The notes: generated by a model not told the origin, from the sequence alone. A stretch of 64,000 nt of DNA from Prochlorococcus sp. AG-409-J19 (GCA_003215635.1 QCKC01000001.1:62001-126000), one strand, 5' to 3'; positions 19,448 to 29,901 are shown, counted from the first letter of the stretch. Made by a program: numbers and translations.

Positions 19448-20140
19448 CTAGTCCTTTCTAAAGTGAATATGAGATTGCTCTGCATTATCAAGCAAAGGGG
19501 AGAAGCCTTCTTCAAGCTCTTCTAAAGCCTCCATCTTATCTGCAAGCAATTGCGCTTGAAGGAGAAGATTGTTAACAGAAGAATTGTCATTCTTATATCT
19601 TCCGGAAGAATTAGTATGGTTTGTACTATCAATTTGTTGAAGAACTAAATCTAAATTATGCATCAACTTGTTTTTTAACTTTTTAAGCTTAGAGAGCCTA
19701 TTTAATAACACTTTCCTAGAGGATTGATCAAAAAAGTCATTTTTTATCACAAAATTGAGTCCTGTAAAAATAGCTGCAGGAACTATTTGCCCTAAAGCTA
19801 ATGAGCCAATAGTTGTTTTCTTTAAAAAACTTTCCATCTGCGCGGAACGATGTTTTCCTGTTTTACACCAATTAGCAAAGTGCTCACAATTATTAAAAAG
19901 TAAATTATATCGCTGTTCCCCAACTCTGCTCATTGCTCTGCGAAGAGTAGTGCCTACAGAAGAACTACTCTTATGAAAAGCAATTTTCACTAATTCGCCA
20001 CGGGAAAACTCCTTATAAGAACTTCTAAGAATCTGTTTACCCTCCAGATAATGAACAATAGTGCCATCACCAAGATCTATTCCATGATGCTGAAAAATGC
20101 CATGCTGCCTTGGAACAACTAAATGGTCGGCGGGTGCCAT
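19448..20140 (-). CDS. LRAT-like (NlpC/P60 superfamily) domain protein
   Basis: A 230-aa protein with the His-then-Cys order of the lecithin:retinol acyltransferase / HRASLS family. HHGIDLGDGTIVHY (18-31) carries the candidate base H19, and NNCEHFANWCKTG (83-95) carries the candidate nucleophile C85. Eukaryotic members are thiol acyltransferases or phospholipases acting on membrane lipids. A hydrophobic segment (about 110-133) follows and could touch the membrane, and the last 70 residues are charged and helical. It starts 5 bases after clpX and ends 3 bases before dnaX, so it is co-transcribed with protease and replication genes. The domain call is good; its cellular job is unknown. Confidence 0.78.
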   Translation of the reverse strand: MAPADHLVVPRQHGIFQHHGIDLGDGTIVHYLEGKQILRSSYKEFSRGELVKIAFHKSSSSVGTTLRRAMSRVGEQRYNLLFNNCEHFANWCKTGKHRSAQMESFLKKTTIGSLALGQIVPAAIFTGLNFVIKNDFFDQSSRKVLLNRLSKLKKLKNKLMHNLDLVLQQIDSTNHTNSSGRYKNDNSSVNNLLLQAQLLADKMEALEELEEGFSPLLDNAEQSHIHFRKD

Positions 20141-20145
20141 TTAAA

Positions 20146-21504
20146 TCAAGCTGATTCCTTCTCCTTCCTTTCTGCATTAGAAGGTAAAGGCAAAACCTTT
20201 ACGCCCAAATGCGTATCGACCATCGCACGTGTCACAGTGAAATTCTTAACATCTTTTTGAGAAGGTAAATCGTACATCAACTCAAGCATCAACTCTTCAA
20301 CAATCCCTCTCAAAGCTCTAGCTCCTGTTTTCCTTCGATGAGCTTCTTCTGCAATTGCTACTATCGCATTCGATTCAAATTCAAGTTGAACATTATCCAT
20401 ACTCAAAAGTGTACGAAATTGTTTCACTAAAGCATCTCTGGGTTGAGTCAAAATAGATTCCAATGCTTTTGCATCTAGTGGATCTAATACAGCACTTACT
20501 GGCATTCGACCTATAAATTCAGGAATCAAACCATACCGCACTAAATCATCTGGCTCCAAATTTCGAAGAACTTGCATAGCCTGAAGATCACGATTATTTC
20601 TACCTTTCATTCGAGTTTCACTAGGTACAAAACCTATTGAATTCCTTCCAAGCCTTTTTTGAACAAGATCTTCTAATCCCACAAAAGCTCCACCACATAT
20701 AAATAATATTTGACTTGTATCTATTTGTATACAATCGTGATAAGGGTGCTTGCGTCCACCTTGAGGCGGAACATTCGCAACAGTTCCCTCAAGCATTTTG
20801 AGCAATGCTTGTTGAACCCCTTCTCCAGAAACATCTCTAGTTATTGAAGGATTTTCACTTTTCCTTGCAATTTTATCTATCTCATCAATATAAATAATTC
20901 CACGTTGAGCAAGATCAACATCCATATCCGCTTTCTGCAATAGTCTAAGGAGAATATTTTCAACATCCTCACCTACATAGCCAGCTTCCGTAAGTGTCGT
21001 AGCATCCGCAACTGCAAATGGAACATCAAGCAATTCCGCTAAGGTTTGAGCAAGCAAAGTCTTGCCACAACCTGTTGGCCCAATAAGCAAAATATTTGAC
21101 TTGTGTAATCTTGTAGCTGTTTGATCAGTTTCACCTTGGCCATCACCCTGCCAAGCAAGACGCTTGTAGTGGTTATAAACTGCTACTGATAAGACTTTCT
21201 TAGCAACCTCTTGACCAACAACTTGCTTATCAAGAAATTCTTTAATTTCTAGAGGTTTTGGTATAGAAGCAAGTGTAGGGGCAGGCTTTCCACTATTACG
21301 CACCACTGGAGCAGCTTTTCTGGAAGAATCAGAACTCTGCCTCGGATTCCCATGGCTATCAAGCAATTCTTCATCCAAGATCTCATTGCACAAATCTATG
21401 CATTCGTCGCAGATATAGACACCAGGACCAGCTATTAACTTGCGGACTTGCTCCTGGGATTTTCCACAGAAGGAGCATTTCAAATGAGCATCAAACTTAG
21501 CCAT
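20146..21504 (-). CDS. clpX: ATP-dependent Clp protease ATP-binding subunit ClpX
   Basis: AAA+ unfoldase that feeds substrates to ClpP. The 452-aa protein has the N-terminal C4 zinc finger (C10, C13, C32, C35) that selects adaptors and substrates. Walker A is GPTGCGKT (142-149), Walker B includes [13 protein letters not shown], and the GYVGEDVEN pore-loop region is present. The ClpP-docking loop is present in its usual position as FIGFVPSE-like sequence (GFVPSE). An extended linker (about 45-85) between zinc finger and AAA+ core is seen. It lies 107 bases downstream of clpP on the same strand. Start ATG at 21504. Confidence 0.98.
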   Translation of the reverse strand: MAKFDAHLKCSFCGKSQEQVRKLIAGPGVYICDECIDLCNEILDEELLDSHGNPRQSSDSSRKAAPVVRNSGKPAPTLASIPKPLEIKEFLDKQVVGQEVAKKVLSVAVYNHYKRLAWQGDGQGETDQTATRLHKSNILLIGPTGCGKTLLAQTLAELLDVPFAVADATTLTEAGYVGEDVENILLRLLQKADMDVDLAQRGIIYIDEIDKIARKSENPSITRDVSGEGVQQALLKMLEGTVANVPPQGGRKHPYHDCIQIDTSQILFICGGAFVGLEDLVQKRLGRNSIGFVPSETRMKGRNNRDLQAMQVLRNLEPDDLVRYGLIPEFIGRMPVSAVLDPLDAKALESILTQPRDALVKQFRTLLSMDNVQLEFESNAIVAIAEEAHRRKTGARALRGIVEELMLELMYDLPSQKDVKNFTVTRAMVDTHLGVKVLPLPSNAERKEKESA

Positions 21505-21611
21505 TAGGCAATGATCACTTCAATGGGATTAATTAGGTTTGACAAGAAATTGTTCAACCTGAATTCACAGGATCGCCTAGGTAAGTAGTTACGTCTGCTT
21601 TCCTTAACGAT

Positions 21612-22250
21612 TTAGCTGTGATTCAAGCCATCAACGACTTTGTCAATCAAGCCATATTGAACCGCTTCTTGCGGGGAAAGGAAGTGGTCACGATCAGTAT
21701 CTTCCGAGATCTTTTCTAAAGGTTGTCCTGTATGTTCAGCCAACAATCCATTCAAGGTTTCTTTTAAGAAAAGAATTTCTTTAGCTTGAATTTCTATTTC
21801 TACTGCTTGGCCCTGGGCACCGCCTAAAGGTTGATGGATCATGATTCTAGAATTTGGCAGAGCAAGCCGTTTTCCTTTAGTTCCTCCAGACAAGAGAAAA
21901 GCTCCCATACTGGCCGCCAATCCATAGCAAATGGTTACGACATCAGGATTAACCTGTTGCATCGTGTCGTAAATCGCCAAACCGGCTGTGACGGAACCAC
22001 CAGGAGAGTTGATATAAATTTGAATGTCTTTCTCAGGATCCTCAGCTTCCAGAAATAACATTTGAGCAACCAGGGAATCTGCGATTTGATCATTTACATC
22101 AGTTCCTAGAAAAATAATTCTTTCTCGAAGTAATCGGGAATAGATGTCAAAAGCACGATCACCGCGACCTGATTGCTCTACAACAGTTGGAACAATACTC
22201 ATAGAAGATTGAGGGATAGGAACATCCCATCGGTTCAAGACAGGGTACAT
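21612..22250 (-). CDS. clpP: ATP-dependent Clp protease proteolytic subunit (clpX-linked paralogue)
   Basis: A serine peptidase forming the barrel-shaped Clp protease core. The triad is intact: S114 in [10 protein letters not shown]139 in [10 protein letters not shown] and D188 in DTDRDHF. This offset of three from E. coli numbering (111/136/185) supports the overall register. The N terminus is long; a start at M17 ([11 protein letters not shown]) is possible, but ATG at 22250 is kept. Cyanobacteria carry several clpP genes, and the copy next to clpX is usually called clpP2. It is 60 bases downstream of tig. Confidence 0.96.
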   Translation of the reverse strand: MYPVLNRWDVPIPQSSMSIVPTVVEQSGRGDRAFDIYSRLLRERIIFLGTDVNDQIADSLVAQMLFLEAEDPEKDIQIYINSPGGSVTAGLAIYDTMQQVNPDVVTICYGLAASMGAFLLSGGTKGKRLALPNSRIMIHQPLGGAQGQAVEIEIQAKEILFLKETLNGLLAEHTGQPLEKISEDTDRDHFLSPQEAVQYGLIDKVVDGLNHS

Positions 22251-22310
22251 AGGCAGGGAGTTAATACAGAATTCAATTTGGCTTCACACAATTCAATCTA
22301 TTCATAATTA

Positions 22311-23750
22311 TCAAGACTTGGGCTTCTTAGCAGAAGATTTTTCAGAATTAGATGTCTTCTCCGATGAATTCACAGTCTTCTCTTTAATTTTTTTTGTCTT
22401 TGAAGAAACCTTTTCATCCTTTAAATCATTTTCCTCTGATTTCTCAGTAATTGAACTATTCTCTTCCAGCCATTGGAAAAGTTTTTCGCTGAGCAGATCC
22501 TCTCGGACCAATTCTTTCAATTTTCTTTCATCAATATTATCTTTTCTCTCGAATTGACTTCGAACCTCTTTTAATCTCTCTTGAATCTCATTCGAAGAAA
22601 TATCTATTCCTTCTTGTTCCGCTAAAGCTTTAAGTGCAAAATTCTTCTTCAAATTTTCTACAGCCTCAGGTCTGGAAGAATCCATTAATGACTTAACCAG
22701 ATCAGAAGTAAAAATTGACTTAACGTCCATTCCTTGCTGAGCAAAATTGCTCGCCATTTGTTCTATCAAATTACGAATCTCCTGCTGAATTAAAGTTTCT
22801 GGCAAATCAATTTCCAATTGCTCAACAAGTGCTTTAGCAAGTACTTGTTTTCTATTGCCTTCATAACGACTTTGTAAATCATCTTTTAAACGATCCTCTA
22901 TATCTTTGCGAAGTTCATCCATATTAGATTTATCACCTGCTTGCTTAGCAAAAGCATCATCCAAATCAGGCAATTCTCTTGTCTTCAGTTCTTTTAATTT
23001 AATAAGGAAGTTTGCCTTTCTACCCCTTGATTTCTCATCTGAATAATCTTCAGGAAATTGACATTCTACTGTTCTCTCTTCATTTAATGACATACCAATC
23101 ATTCCTTCAATAAAGCCAGGAATCATTTTCCCAGGTTCTATATCAATATCCATTGATTCTGAACTGCCACCTTCAACTGGACTTGCATCATCCGAATAAA
23201 AACCATTGAAAGAAACAACAGCAACATCTCCTGATTCCAAGGAGCGATTTTCAACAGGTATTAGAGTTGCAAGTTGTTTGCGAGATTGCTCTATTAATTC
23301 ATCAACCTTTTCTGGATTAAAAGCAATTAATTGAACTTCAGCCTCTAATCCTTTGGTTTTGATTAATTTTGGAGAAGGTGCAACATCCGTCTCGAGTATC
23401 AGAGTGAGGGGTTGAGTCGGATCAAATCTATCTAAAAGAGCATCAAACCCTCCCTGAACTACTGGCTCGCATAGTGGCTCCAGCGATTCTTGTTCTATCG
23501 CTTCTCTCCAAATGCTCTCAGCCAATTTCTCAAGGGCCGATGCACGAATCCTCAAAATTCCTATCTGTTGAATCAATACAGCAGTCGGAACCTTACCTTT
23601 ACGAAAGCCTGGAAGCTTGATTGAGCGACTCAATCGAGAAAGAGCCTCGTTATAACTGGCCTTACATCTTGTCTCTGGCACCTCCACTTCCACAGCGATA
23701 CGACTATTCGGTTGATCCTGAATCTTGATGGTCAAAGAGGCAGCACTCAT
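22311..23750 (-). CDS. tig: Trigger factor, ribosome-associated chaperone and PPIase
   Basis: Binds nascent chains at the ribosome exit tunnel. The 479-aa protein has the ribosome-docking signature GFRKGKVP (48-55), an FKBP-type PPIase domain (about 165-250, with SGDVAVVSFNGFY) and the long helical C-terminal chaperone domain. The tail after about residue 430 is a Lys/Ser/Glu-rich low-complexity extension beyond the E. coli length. It is the first gene of the tig-clpP-clpX-LRAT-dnaX run and is divergent from asd, with 167 bases between them. Start ATG at 23750. Confidence 0.96.
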   Translation of the reverse strand: MSAASLTIKIQDQPNSRIAVEVEVPETRCKASYNEALSRLSRSIKLPGFRKGKVPTAVLIQQIGILRIRASALEKLAESIWREAIEQESLEPLCEPVVQGGFDALLDRFDPTQPLTLILETDVAPSPKLIKTKGLEAEVQLIAFNPEKVDELIEQSRKQLATLIPVENRSLESGDVAVVSFNGFYSDDASPVEGGSSESMDIDIEPGKMIPGFIEGMIGMSLNEERTVECQFPEDYSDEKSRGRKANFLIKLKELKTRELPDLDDAFAKQAGDKSNMDELRKDIEDRLKDDLQSRYEGNRKQVLAKALVEQLEIDLPETLIQQEIRNLIEQMASNFAQQGMDVKSIFTSDLVKSLMDSSRPEAVENLKKNFALKALAEQEGIDISSNEIQERLKEVRSQFERKDNIDERKLKELVREDLLSEKLFQWLEENSSITEKSEENDLKDEKVSSKTKKIKEKTVNSSEKTSNSEKSSAKKPKS

Positions 23751-23845
23751 TTTCAGGCTTAAGGTTCCAACAAAACAGCTTAAGGAAGCGTCAACCCCAC
23801 CACTAACGCTTATTGTGGATATAACGTTTTACATGATTCACGCTG

Positions 23846-23875
23846 TAGTGCTTTAACACTATTTCCCTAGTGCTT
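23846..23875. promoter_or_regulatory. Repeated TAGTGCTT element in the tig/asd divergent region
   Basis: TAGTGCTT occurs at 23846-23853 and again at 23868-23875, 22 bases apart, about two helical turns. The first copy also forms the palindrome TAGTG-CTTTAA-CACTA (23846-23861). It lies 43-72 bases ahead of the asd start. It could be an operator for either gene; chance is not excluded. Confidence 0.25.
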
Positions 23876-23917
23876 AGGCCAAATCGAGCGTCTCTTTATC
23901 TATACCATTAAAATCAC

Positions 23918-24949
23918 TTGTTAAACGACTCGTTTTTTCCAAATAGGCCCCTCAAGGTTGCCATTCTCGGCTCTAGTGGAGCGGTAGGGCAGGAACTTAT
24001 CAACCTATTAAATGAACGTTCCTTTCCCATTAAAGAATTAAGACTTTTAGCTTCCAAACGCTCTGAAGGTAAATCTCAGTCTTGGAATTCTGAAAATCTA
24101 ATAATTCAAAGGGTTTCTGAAGAGGCATTTGAAGGACTTGATCTTGTCTTTGCGTCTGCAGGTGGATCTGTTTCAAAACTTTGGAGAGATGCAATAACTA
24201 ATGCAGGAGCAGTGCTTATAGACAACTCCAGTGCTTTCAGAATGGAGTCAGATGTGCCCTTAGTTGTGCCCGAGGTCAACCCTGAAGCAGTGAGGCTCCA
24301 CAAAGGCGTTATATCCAATCCCAATTGCACCACTATTCTTCTTTCAGTTGTTTTGGCACCTTTAGCGCAAGCACAAACAATCAAGCGAGTCATAGTAAGT
24401 ACATATCAATCCGCAAGTGGTGCGGGAGCCAAAGCAATGGAAGAGCTTAAAGAATTAACAACAGATGTGTTAGAAGGTCGTCCCGCAATCAGCAAAATCC
24501 TTCCAGAATCTCTTGCATTCAATCTCTTTCTCCATAATTCACCTCTACAAACTAATAATTACTGCGAAGAAGAAATGAAAATGATTAATGAAACAAAAAA
24601 AATAATGAATCTTCCTGAATTAAAACTCACTGCTACTTGTGTCAGAGTTCCAGTTCTTAGAGCACACTCCGAAGCAGTTAATATTGAGTTTCACCAACCA
24701 TTTCCAATTGAAACTGCTCACAAACTTTTAAAATCTGCGCCAGGGGTTGAAATAATTGAGGATTTATCAAAAAATCGATTTCCTATGCCAATTGATGTTA
24801 CAGAAAAAGATCCTGTTGCAGTAGGAAGAATTCGGCAAGACATAAGTAATGAAAATGCAATTGAACTATGGCTATGCGGAGATCAAATCCGTAAAGGTGC
24901 TGCTCTAAATGCAATTCAGATTGCTGAACTTTTACTACCAAAGTCATGA
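23918..24949 (+). CDS. asd: Aspartate-semialdehyde dehydrogenase
   Basis: Reduces aspartyl phosphate to aspartate semialdehyde, the branch point to lysine/diaminopimelate, threonine and methionine. The 343-aa protein has the NADP-binding GSSGAVGQ (18-25), the catalytic cysteine C137 in SNPNCTT, and the catalytic histidine H250 in VLRAHSEAV. Start is TTG at 23918; an in-frame stop lies three codons upstream (23909) and no ATG precedes the Rossmann fold, so TTG is the reasonable choice. It overlaps dapA by 4 bases (ATGA), indicating translational coupling in an asd-dapA-rnj operon. Confidence 0.95.
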   Translation: MLNDSFFPNRPLKVAILGSSGAVGQELINLLNERSFPIKELRLLASKRSEGKSQSWNSENLIIQRVSEEAFEGLDLVFASAGGSVSKLWRDAITNAGAVLIDNSSAFRMESDVPLVVPEVNPEAVRLHKGVISNPNCTTILLSVVLAPLAQAQTIKRVIVSTYQSASGAGAKAMEELKELTTDVLEGRPAISKILPESLAFNLFLHNSPLQTNNYCEEEMKMINETKKIMNLPELKLTATCVRVPVLRAHSEAVNIEFHQPFPIETAHKLLKSAPGVEIIEDLSKNRFPMPIDVTEKDPVAVGRIRQDISNENAIELWLCGDQIRKGAALNAIQIAELLLPKS

Positions 24950-25854
24950 ATAATTCCGCTCAATTATCGCCCGCACCGTTTGGAAAATTACTAACAGCAA
25001 TGGTTACACCTTTTGATAAGGAAGGAAAATTAGATATTGAAATGGCGCGTCGTTTAGCAAAATTTCTTGTAGATGAAGGTTCTGATGGACTGGTTGTCTG
25101 CGGAACCACAGGAGAATCACCAACGCTTAGCTGGCAAGAACAAAACGATTTACTAATAGCCATAAAAGAAACAGTTGGCTCAAAAGTAAAAATCCTTGCA
25201 GGTACTGGAAGTAATAGCACCGCTGAAGCGATAGAAGCTACGCAAAAAGCCGCTTCAAGTGGAGCAGATGGAGTCCTAGTGGTCGTTCCCTACTACAACA
25301 AACCCCCTCAAGAAGGTTTAGAAACACATTTCAAAGCAATTGCAAATTCTGCGCCTGAATTACCTTTAATGCTCTACAACATTCCCAGCCGAACAGGTTG
25401 CTCTCTTACTCCAAAAACTGTTGCAAAATTGATGAGTTGCTCAAATATAATTAGTTTTAAGGCTGCAAGCGGCACAACTGAAGAAGTCACTGACCTAAGA
25501 TTGGCTTGTGGACCTAAATTAGCGATCTATAGCGGTGACGATAGTTTGCTTCTACCGATGTTGTCTGTCGGGGCAGTCGGTGTAGTAAGTGTCGCGAGCC
25601 ACATAGTTGGACCCCGTATTAAAGCAATGATTGAGGCATATCAAAATGGTAACGGAGCAGTTGCACTTGCTTACCACGAACAACTACAGCCACTTTTTAA
25701 AGCCCTATTCCTCACAACAAATCCAATTCCTATAAAAGCAGCTCTTGATCTCATTGGTTGGCCCGTCGGTCCCCCCCGTAGTCCCCTAGTCTCTATCAAT
25801 CCAGACATGAAACAAACACTTTCCAGAATCATTGCCCCACTTACTAGCCCGTAA
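24946..25854 (+). CDS. dapA: 4-hydroxy-tetrahydrodipicolinate synthase
   Basis: Condenses pyruvate with aspartate semialdehyde, the committed step to diaminopimelate and lysine. The 302-aa TIM-barrel enzyme has GTTGES (53-58), the PYYNKP segment (115-120), Y144 in LYNIPSRT and the Schiff-base lysine K172 in IISFKAASG. The start overlaps the asd stop by 4 bases, so the product of one enzyme and the consumer of its product are made together. The diaminopimelate made feeds peptidoglycan as well as lysine. Confidence 0.97.
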   Translation: MNNSAQLSPAPFGKLLTAMVTPFDKEGKLDIEMARRLAKFLVDEGSDGLVVCGTTGESPTLSWQEQNDLLIAIKETVGSKVKILAGTGSNSTAEAIEATQKAASSGADGVLVVVPYYNKPPQEGLETHFKAIANSAPELPLMLYNIPSRTGCSLTPKTVAKLMSCSNIISFKAASGTTEEVTDLRLACGPKLAIYSGDDSLLLPMLSVGAVGVVSVASHIVGPRIKAMIEAYQNGNGAVALAYHEQLQPLFKALFLTTNPIPIKAALDLIGWPVGPPRSPLVSINPDMKQTLSRIIAPLTSP

Positions 25855-25950
25855 GAACTTTTATCACTTCTCAAGTAATACTCCTTGGGTATTCACCCTG
25901 AGGTGTCTCTCTCTCAAACCCCCAGTTAGTTTTTTTTATAAACTTTTCCA

Positions 25951-27924
25951 ATGACTACTAGTTCAATCAACACAGCCAACAGCAAATTGAAAACATCCAC
26001 AAGATCAAAACAAAAAGAGTCTCCCCTCAGGGTTATTCCTCTGGGAGGTCTGCATGAAATTGGAAAAAACACATGCGTTTTTGAATACGGTGATGAAATC
26101 ATGCTCGTTGATGCTGGACTGGCTTTCCCCAGCGATGGCATGCATGGAGTGAACGTAGTAATGCCTGATACAAGCTACCTACGCGAAAATCAAAAACGTA
26201 TTAGAGGAATGATCGTGACACACGGTCATGAAGACCATATTGGAGGTATTTCACATCACCTTAAGCACTTCAATATCCCGGTGATCTATGGACCACGTCT
26301 AGCTATGTCCATGCTTCAAGGCAAAATGGAAGAAGCAGGAGTAACTGATCGCACAACAATTCAAACCGTAGGGCCTAGAGATGTTGTAAAAGTAGGGCAG
26401 TCATTCTCCGTTGAGTTTATACGTAATACACATTCAATTGCTGATAGTTTCTCACTTGCTATTACCACACCAGTTGGAACAATAATTTTTACAGGTGACT
26501 TCAAATTTGATCATACCCCTGTAGACGGAGAGAAAGCTGACCTTGCTAGATACGCTTATTATGGAGAGAAGGGAGTTCTATGCCTCTTTAGTGATTCTAC
26601 GAATGCAGAAGTACCTGGCTTTTGTCCCTCTGAAAGATCAGTCTTCCCTGCTTTAGATAAACATATAGTAAACGCAGAAGGCAGAGTAATAATTACAACT
26701 TTTGCAAGCTCAGTACATAGAGTTTCAATGATTTTAGAATTAGCCTTAAAAAATGGCAGGAAAGTTGGCTTATTAGGAAGGTCAATGTTAAACGTAATCG
26801 CGAAAGCTCGAGAAATTGGTTATATGCGTGTGCCAGATGATTTATTTGTTCCAATTAAACAAATACGAGATTTGCCCGACCGTGAAACTCTTCTACTCAT
26901 GACTGGTAGCCAAGGAGAACCTTTAGCTGCTTTAAGTAGAATTTCAAGAGGTGAACATCAACATGTACAACTCAAAACTAGTGACACTGTAATTTTTTCA
27001 GCTAGTCCAATTCCAGGAAATACTATTTCTGTAGTTAATACAATCGATCGTTTAATGAAGCTTGGCGCAAAGGTTGTTTATGGAAAAGGTGAAGGCATAC
27101 ATGTATCAGGTCATGGATTTCAAGAAGATCAAAAGCTGATGCTTGCTCTAACAAAACCAAAGTTTTTTGTGCCCGTTCATGGAGAGCACAGGATGTTGAT
27201 TTGTCACAGCAAGAGTGCACAGGCAATGGGAACTCCCGAAGAAAATATTTTAATTCTGGAGAATGGAGATGTTGTTGAACTAAGGCCCGATTCAATTGAT
27301 AGAGGAGAACCGGTTAAAGCTGGTATTGAACTACTGGATGCATCTCGTAATGGAGTCGTAGATACGCGTGTTCTAAAAGAACGTCAACAATTGGCTGAAG
27401 ATGGAATGGTAACTGTACTGGCAGCAATTTCGACTGATGGAGTCATGGTGGCTCCACCACGTGTCAATTTGCGTGGAGTGGTTACTACTGTTGATGCAAG
27501 AAAAATGTCAATTTGGACCGAAAAGGAAATCTCTTGGGTTCTCGAAAATAGATGGAAACAACTTGCCCGTCATACAGGAGGCAATGCACCAGAAGTTGAC
27601 TGGATGGGTGTACAAAGAGAGGTAGAAGTAGGGCTTGCTCGCCGTGTAAGAAGAGAGTTACAAGTAGAACCTTTGATATTGTGCCTAGTACAACCAGCAC
27701 CAGGGGGCACACCTGCATACAAGCTACAAACAGAATCAGAGGTGGATTCTGTTGCATCTAAAGCAAAAGAAGCTAATAAAGTTGTTCGCAATAATTCCAC
27801 ACCTGCACCAGTTAAATCTAATCAAACGAATACCTCATCCAATTCAAAATATTCACCAGACAGTGAATCAGATTCTGATGCACCTTCTGGGAGAACACGT
27901 CGCCGTAGATCAGCTGTTGCTTAG
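25951..27924 (+). CDS. rnj: Ribonuclease J
   Basis: A metallo-beta-lactamase/beta-CASP ribonuclease with 5'-3' exo- and endonuclease activity, used in mRNA turnover and rRNA maturation. The 657-aa protein shows HGHEDHIGG (91-99), the metal-binding TGDFKFDHTP, the beta-CASP stretch and the late VSGHGFQED and PVHGEHRML histidine motifs. After about residue 590 a low-complexity Ser/Asn/Lys tail ends in a basic RTRRRRS stretch, typical of cyanobacterial RNase J C-terminal extensions. It follows dapA by 96 bases, so it may be a third gene of that operon or have its own promoter. Confidence 0.95.
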   Translation: MTTSSINTANSKLKTSTRSKQKESPLRVIPLGGLHEIGKNTCVFEYGDEIMLVDAGLAFPSDGMHGVNVVMPDTSYLRENQKRIRGMIVTHGHEDHIGGISHHLKHFNIPVIYGPRLAMSMLQGKMEEAGVTDRTTIQTVGPRDVVKVGQSFSVEFIRNTHSIADSFSLAITTPVGTIIFTGDFKFDHTPVDGEKADLARYAYYGEKGVLCLFSDSTNAEVPGFCPSERSVFPALDKHIVNAEGRVIITTFASSVHRVSMILELALKNGRKVGLLGRSMLNVIAKAREIGYMRVPDDLFVPIKQIRDLPDRETLLLMTGSQGEPLAALSRISRGEHQHVQLKTSDTVIFSASPIPGNTISVVNTIDRLMKLGAKVVYGKGEGIHVSGHGFQEDQKLMLALTKPKFFVPVHGEHRMLICHSKSAQAMGTPEENILILENGDVVELRPDSIDRGEPVKAGIELLDASRNGVVDTRVLKERQQLAEDGMVTVLAAISTDGVMVAPPRVNLRGVVTTVDARKMSIWTEKEISWVLENRWKQLARHTGGNAPEVDWMGVQREVEVGLARRVRRELQVEPLILCLVQPAPGGTPAYKLQTESEVDSVASKAKEANKVVRNNSTPAPVKSNQTNTSSNSKYSPDSESDSDAPSGRTRRRRSAVA

Positions 27925-27942
27925 CTTGCTAATTTTATTTTT
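27921..27942 (+). terminator. Possible weak terminator after rnj
   Basis: TTAG-CTTG-CTAA forms a short 4-bp hairpin overlapping the rnj stop codon and is followed by TTTTATTTTT. The stem is short and AT-rich, so this is only a candidate at the rnj/tilS convergent junction. Confidence 0.3.
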
Positions 27943-27959
27943 AAGGTTCAGTATAAAAA

Positions 27960-28979
27960 TTAATTATTTAACCAAATTAATTTAATTAAATCCTTAGACC
28001 AAACAATTTTACAACCATTTGTTAATTCAAAAGTTCCTTTAGGCTTTCCAAATGAGGTCCTATTGCACAACTCTTGAATATTACCCGTAGATATTTTATT
28101 AATACCATTTTGAAGAAACCAGATATAGATCAAAGTTGAACGCACAGTCAATGGAAGTTGAACAAATTTCTTTCTGCACAATCCATCTTCTAATCTCATG
28201 GAATCTAGAGCCAAAATAGCCAGAGTCTTCTGATCATCTGCAAAGGATGTTAACTTTTCCGAAACAGATGCAATTCTAAAAGCCACTCCAGGATGCAAGG
28301 ATTCAAGGACTGGCAAGACATCTTTTCTAATTCTGTTACGAGCAAACTCTGAACTGTCATTTGAAGGATCTAACCATATAGGCAAATTAAATTCTTTACA
28401 AATCTCGTAAGTATCTTGCCTACTAAATATTAAGAGTGGACGAACCAGATTGATTTTTCTAGAGAATTTTCTTGAGAAGCGAAGACTACTTAGGCCTCCA
28501 AGTCCCGAGCCCCTAGATAAATTCAACAAGAAAGTCTCTGCTCTATCGGTTGCAGAATGGCCTGTAATTATATGTTGGCAAGGTGTATCTGGAAATTCCT
28601 CCGACAATTGCTCTGCAAGAAGTAATAGGGTTTTATATCTCCAATTTCTTGCAATTACTTCCGTTCTAGACTGCTCTGACTTGGCACGTTCCGAAGCAAA
28701 TCTAACATTATTATCTTCACACCAAATTCTTAGTTCTTGGGATATTAAAGATGAATTTTCATGCCAAGCATGATCACCATGCCATACAGCTAATTTCCAC
28801 TCGTAAATTCTTCTAAGATCAAGAATCAATTGTAAAAGAGCCATCGAATCTTGACCACCAGATACAGAGAGCAATAAAAATGATCGCTCAGGCAATAAAT
28901 CAGGATTTGCTCGTAGTTGCTTGAGAAGACGATTATGCCAACTACTCCAGGGCTTTTTACTAATCGTGGAGTTAGTCAT
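27960..28979 (-). CDS. tilS: tRNA(Ile)-lysidine synthetase
   Basis: Modifies C34 of the CAU-anticodon tRNA-Ile to lysidine so that it reads AUA instead of AUG; it is essential in most bacteria. The 339-aa protein has the N-type ATP-pyrophosphatase loop SVSGGQDSMAL (38-48), VWHGDHAWHENS, and TGHSATDRAETFLLNLSRGSGL in the tRNA-acting region. It is shorter than E. coli TilS (about 430 aa) and appears to lack most of the C-terminal tRNA-binding domain, as many cyanobacterial forms do. Start ATG at 28979, divergent from the DUF561 gene. Confidence 0.94.
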   Translation of the reverse strand: MTNSTISKKPWSSWHNRLLKQLRANPDLLPERSFLLLSVSGGQDSMALLQLILDLRRIYEWKLAVWHGDHAWHENSSLISQELRIWCEDNNVRFASERAKSEQSRTEVIARNWRYKTLLLLAEQLSEEFPDTPCQHIITGHSATDRAETFLLNLSRGSGLGGLSSLRFSRKFSRKINLVRPLLIFSRQDTYEICKEFNLPIWLDPSNDSSEFARNRIRKDVLPVLESLHPGVAFRIASVSEKLTSFADDQKTLAILALDSMRLEDGLCRKKFVQLPLTVRSTLIYIWFLQNGINKISTGNIQELCNRTSFGKPKGTFELTNGCKIVWSKDLIKLIWLNN

Positions 28980-29063
28980 AAGAAGGAATCTAGAGGAATA
29001 AAGCCAAGCAGAAGAAATTGCGCTATATGAATAGAAGAGTTTTTGTTATTCATTACTATCTAG

Positions 29064-29855
29064 ATGACACGTCTCCATAATCTCCCAACTGCACTCAAAG
29101 AAAGTCTTTTTGAACGCAAACTTTTCAAGGTTATAGCAGGACTGAGCAACTTTAATAAAGAATCTGTACAACAAGTCTCCTGGGCTGCCGGTCAAGGAGG
29201 GGCTGACTTAGTTGACATTGCTTGCGATGCTCAATTAGTCCATCTAGCCAAAAAAGCATCACAACTACCTATTTGTGTGAGCTCTATCATTCCAGAACAA
29301 TTTCCTGAAGCAGTTGCAGCTGGTGCAAGTCTTGTGGAAATTGGCAACTATGATTCTTTTTATCCAACAGGACGCCTTTTCTCTGCAGAGGAAGTTCTAA
29401 TACTTGGAAAAACAACTAGAAATTTGTTACCAGAAACAGTTATATCAGTTACCGTCCCACACCTTTTGCCTCTTGATGAGCAAGCTCGTTTAGCAATAGA
29501 TCTTGTAGAGTGTGATATCGATATCATTCAAACAGAAGGCTCTTGTAGTGCTAAAGCCATCAGCCCAGGAAGCTTAGGTTTAATTGAAAAGGCTGCTCCT
29601 ACACTTGCTGCCACTCATACAATTGCTAATGCACTGACAAAAGAAAACTGTCCAAGACCAATATTGTCTGCCTCAGGTTTATCAGAAGTCACTGTAGGGA
29701 TGGCAATCTCTGCCGGGGCATCAGGGGTGGGTATCGGTTCAGCTGTAAACAAACTAAATGATCAATTGGCTATGATTGCAACAGTAAAAAATATTAAGAA
29801 TGCATTATTAACTAGCACACGCTATATTAACAATTCACAAGCCCAAAATAATTAA
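29064..29855 (+). CDS. DUF561 family protein, TIM-barrel-like, function unknown
   Basis: A 263-aa protein that I recognise as the DUF561 family of cyanobacteria and plastids. The N terminus ERKLFKVIAGLSNFNKESVQQ, then GADLVDIACDAQLV, VEIGNYDSFYPTGR and the late ASGLSEVTVGMAISAGASGVGIGSAV are typical. The alternating beta-strand/helix pattern and the C-terminal glycine-rich phosphate-binding-like motif suggest a TIM barrel. No catalytic activity is known to me. It is followed by uvrB 46 bases downstream on the same strand. Start ATG at 29064. Confidence 0.85.
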   Translation: MTRLHNLPTALKESLFERKLFKVIAGLSNFNKESVQQVSWAAGQGGADLVDIACDAQLVHLAKKASQLPICVSSIIPEQFPEAVAAGASLVEIGNYDSFYPTGRLFSAEEVLILGKTTRNLLPETVISVTVPHLLPLDEQARLAIDLVECDIDIIQTEGSCSAKAISPGSLGLIEKAAPTLAATHTIANALTKENCPRPILSASGLSEVTVGMAISAGASGVGIGSAVNKLNDQLAMIATVKNIKNALLTSTRYINNSQAQNN

Positions 29856-29901
29856 AAGTACTAAATTAAACAAATTTTAAACTACGCACAAACAGTGCTC
29901 A

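Noticed and set aside
27752..27985. Open frame of 77 aa overlapping the RNase J C terminus
   Set aside because: It is a plus-strand frame-shifted reading of the low-complexity RNase J tail with no ribosome-binding site or motif.
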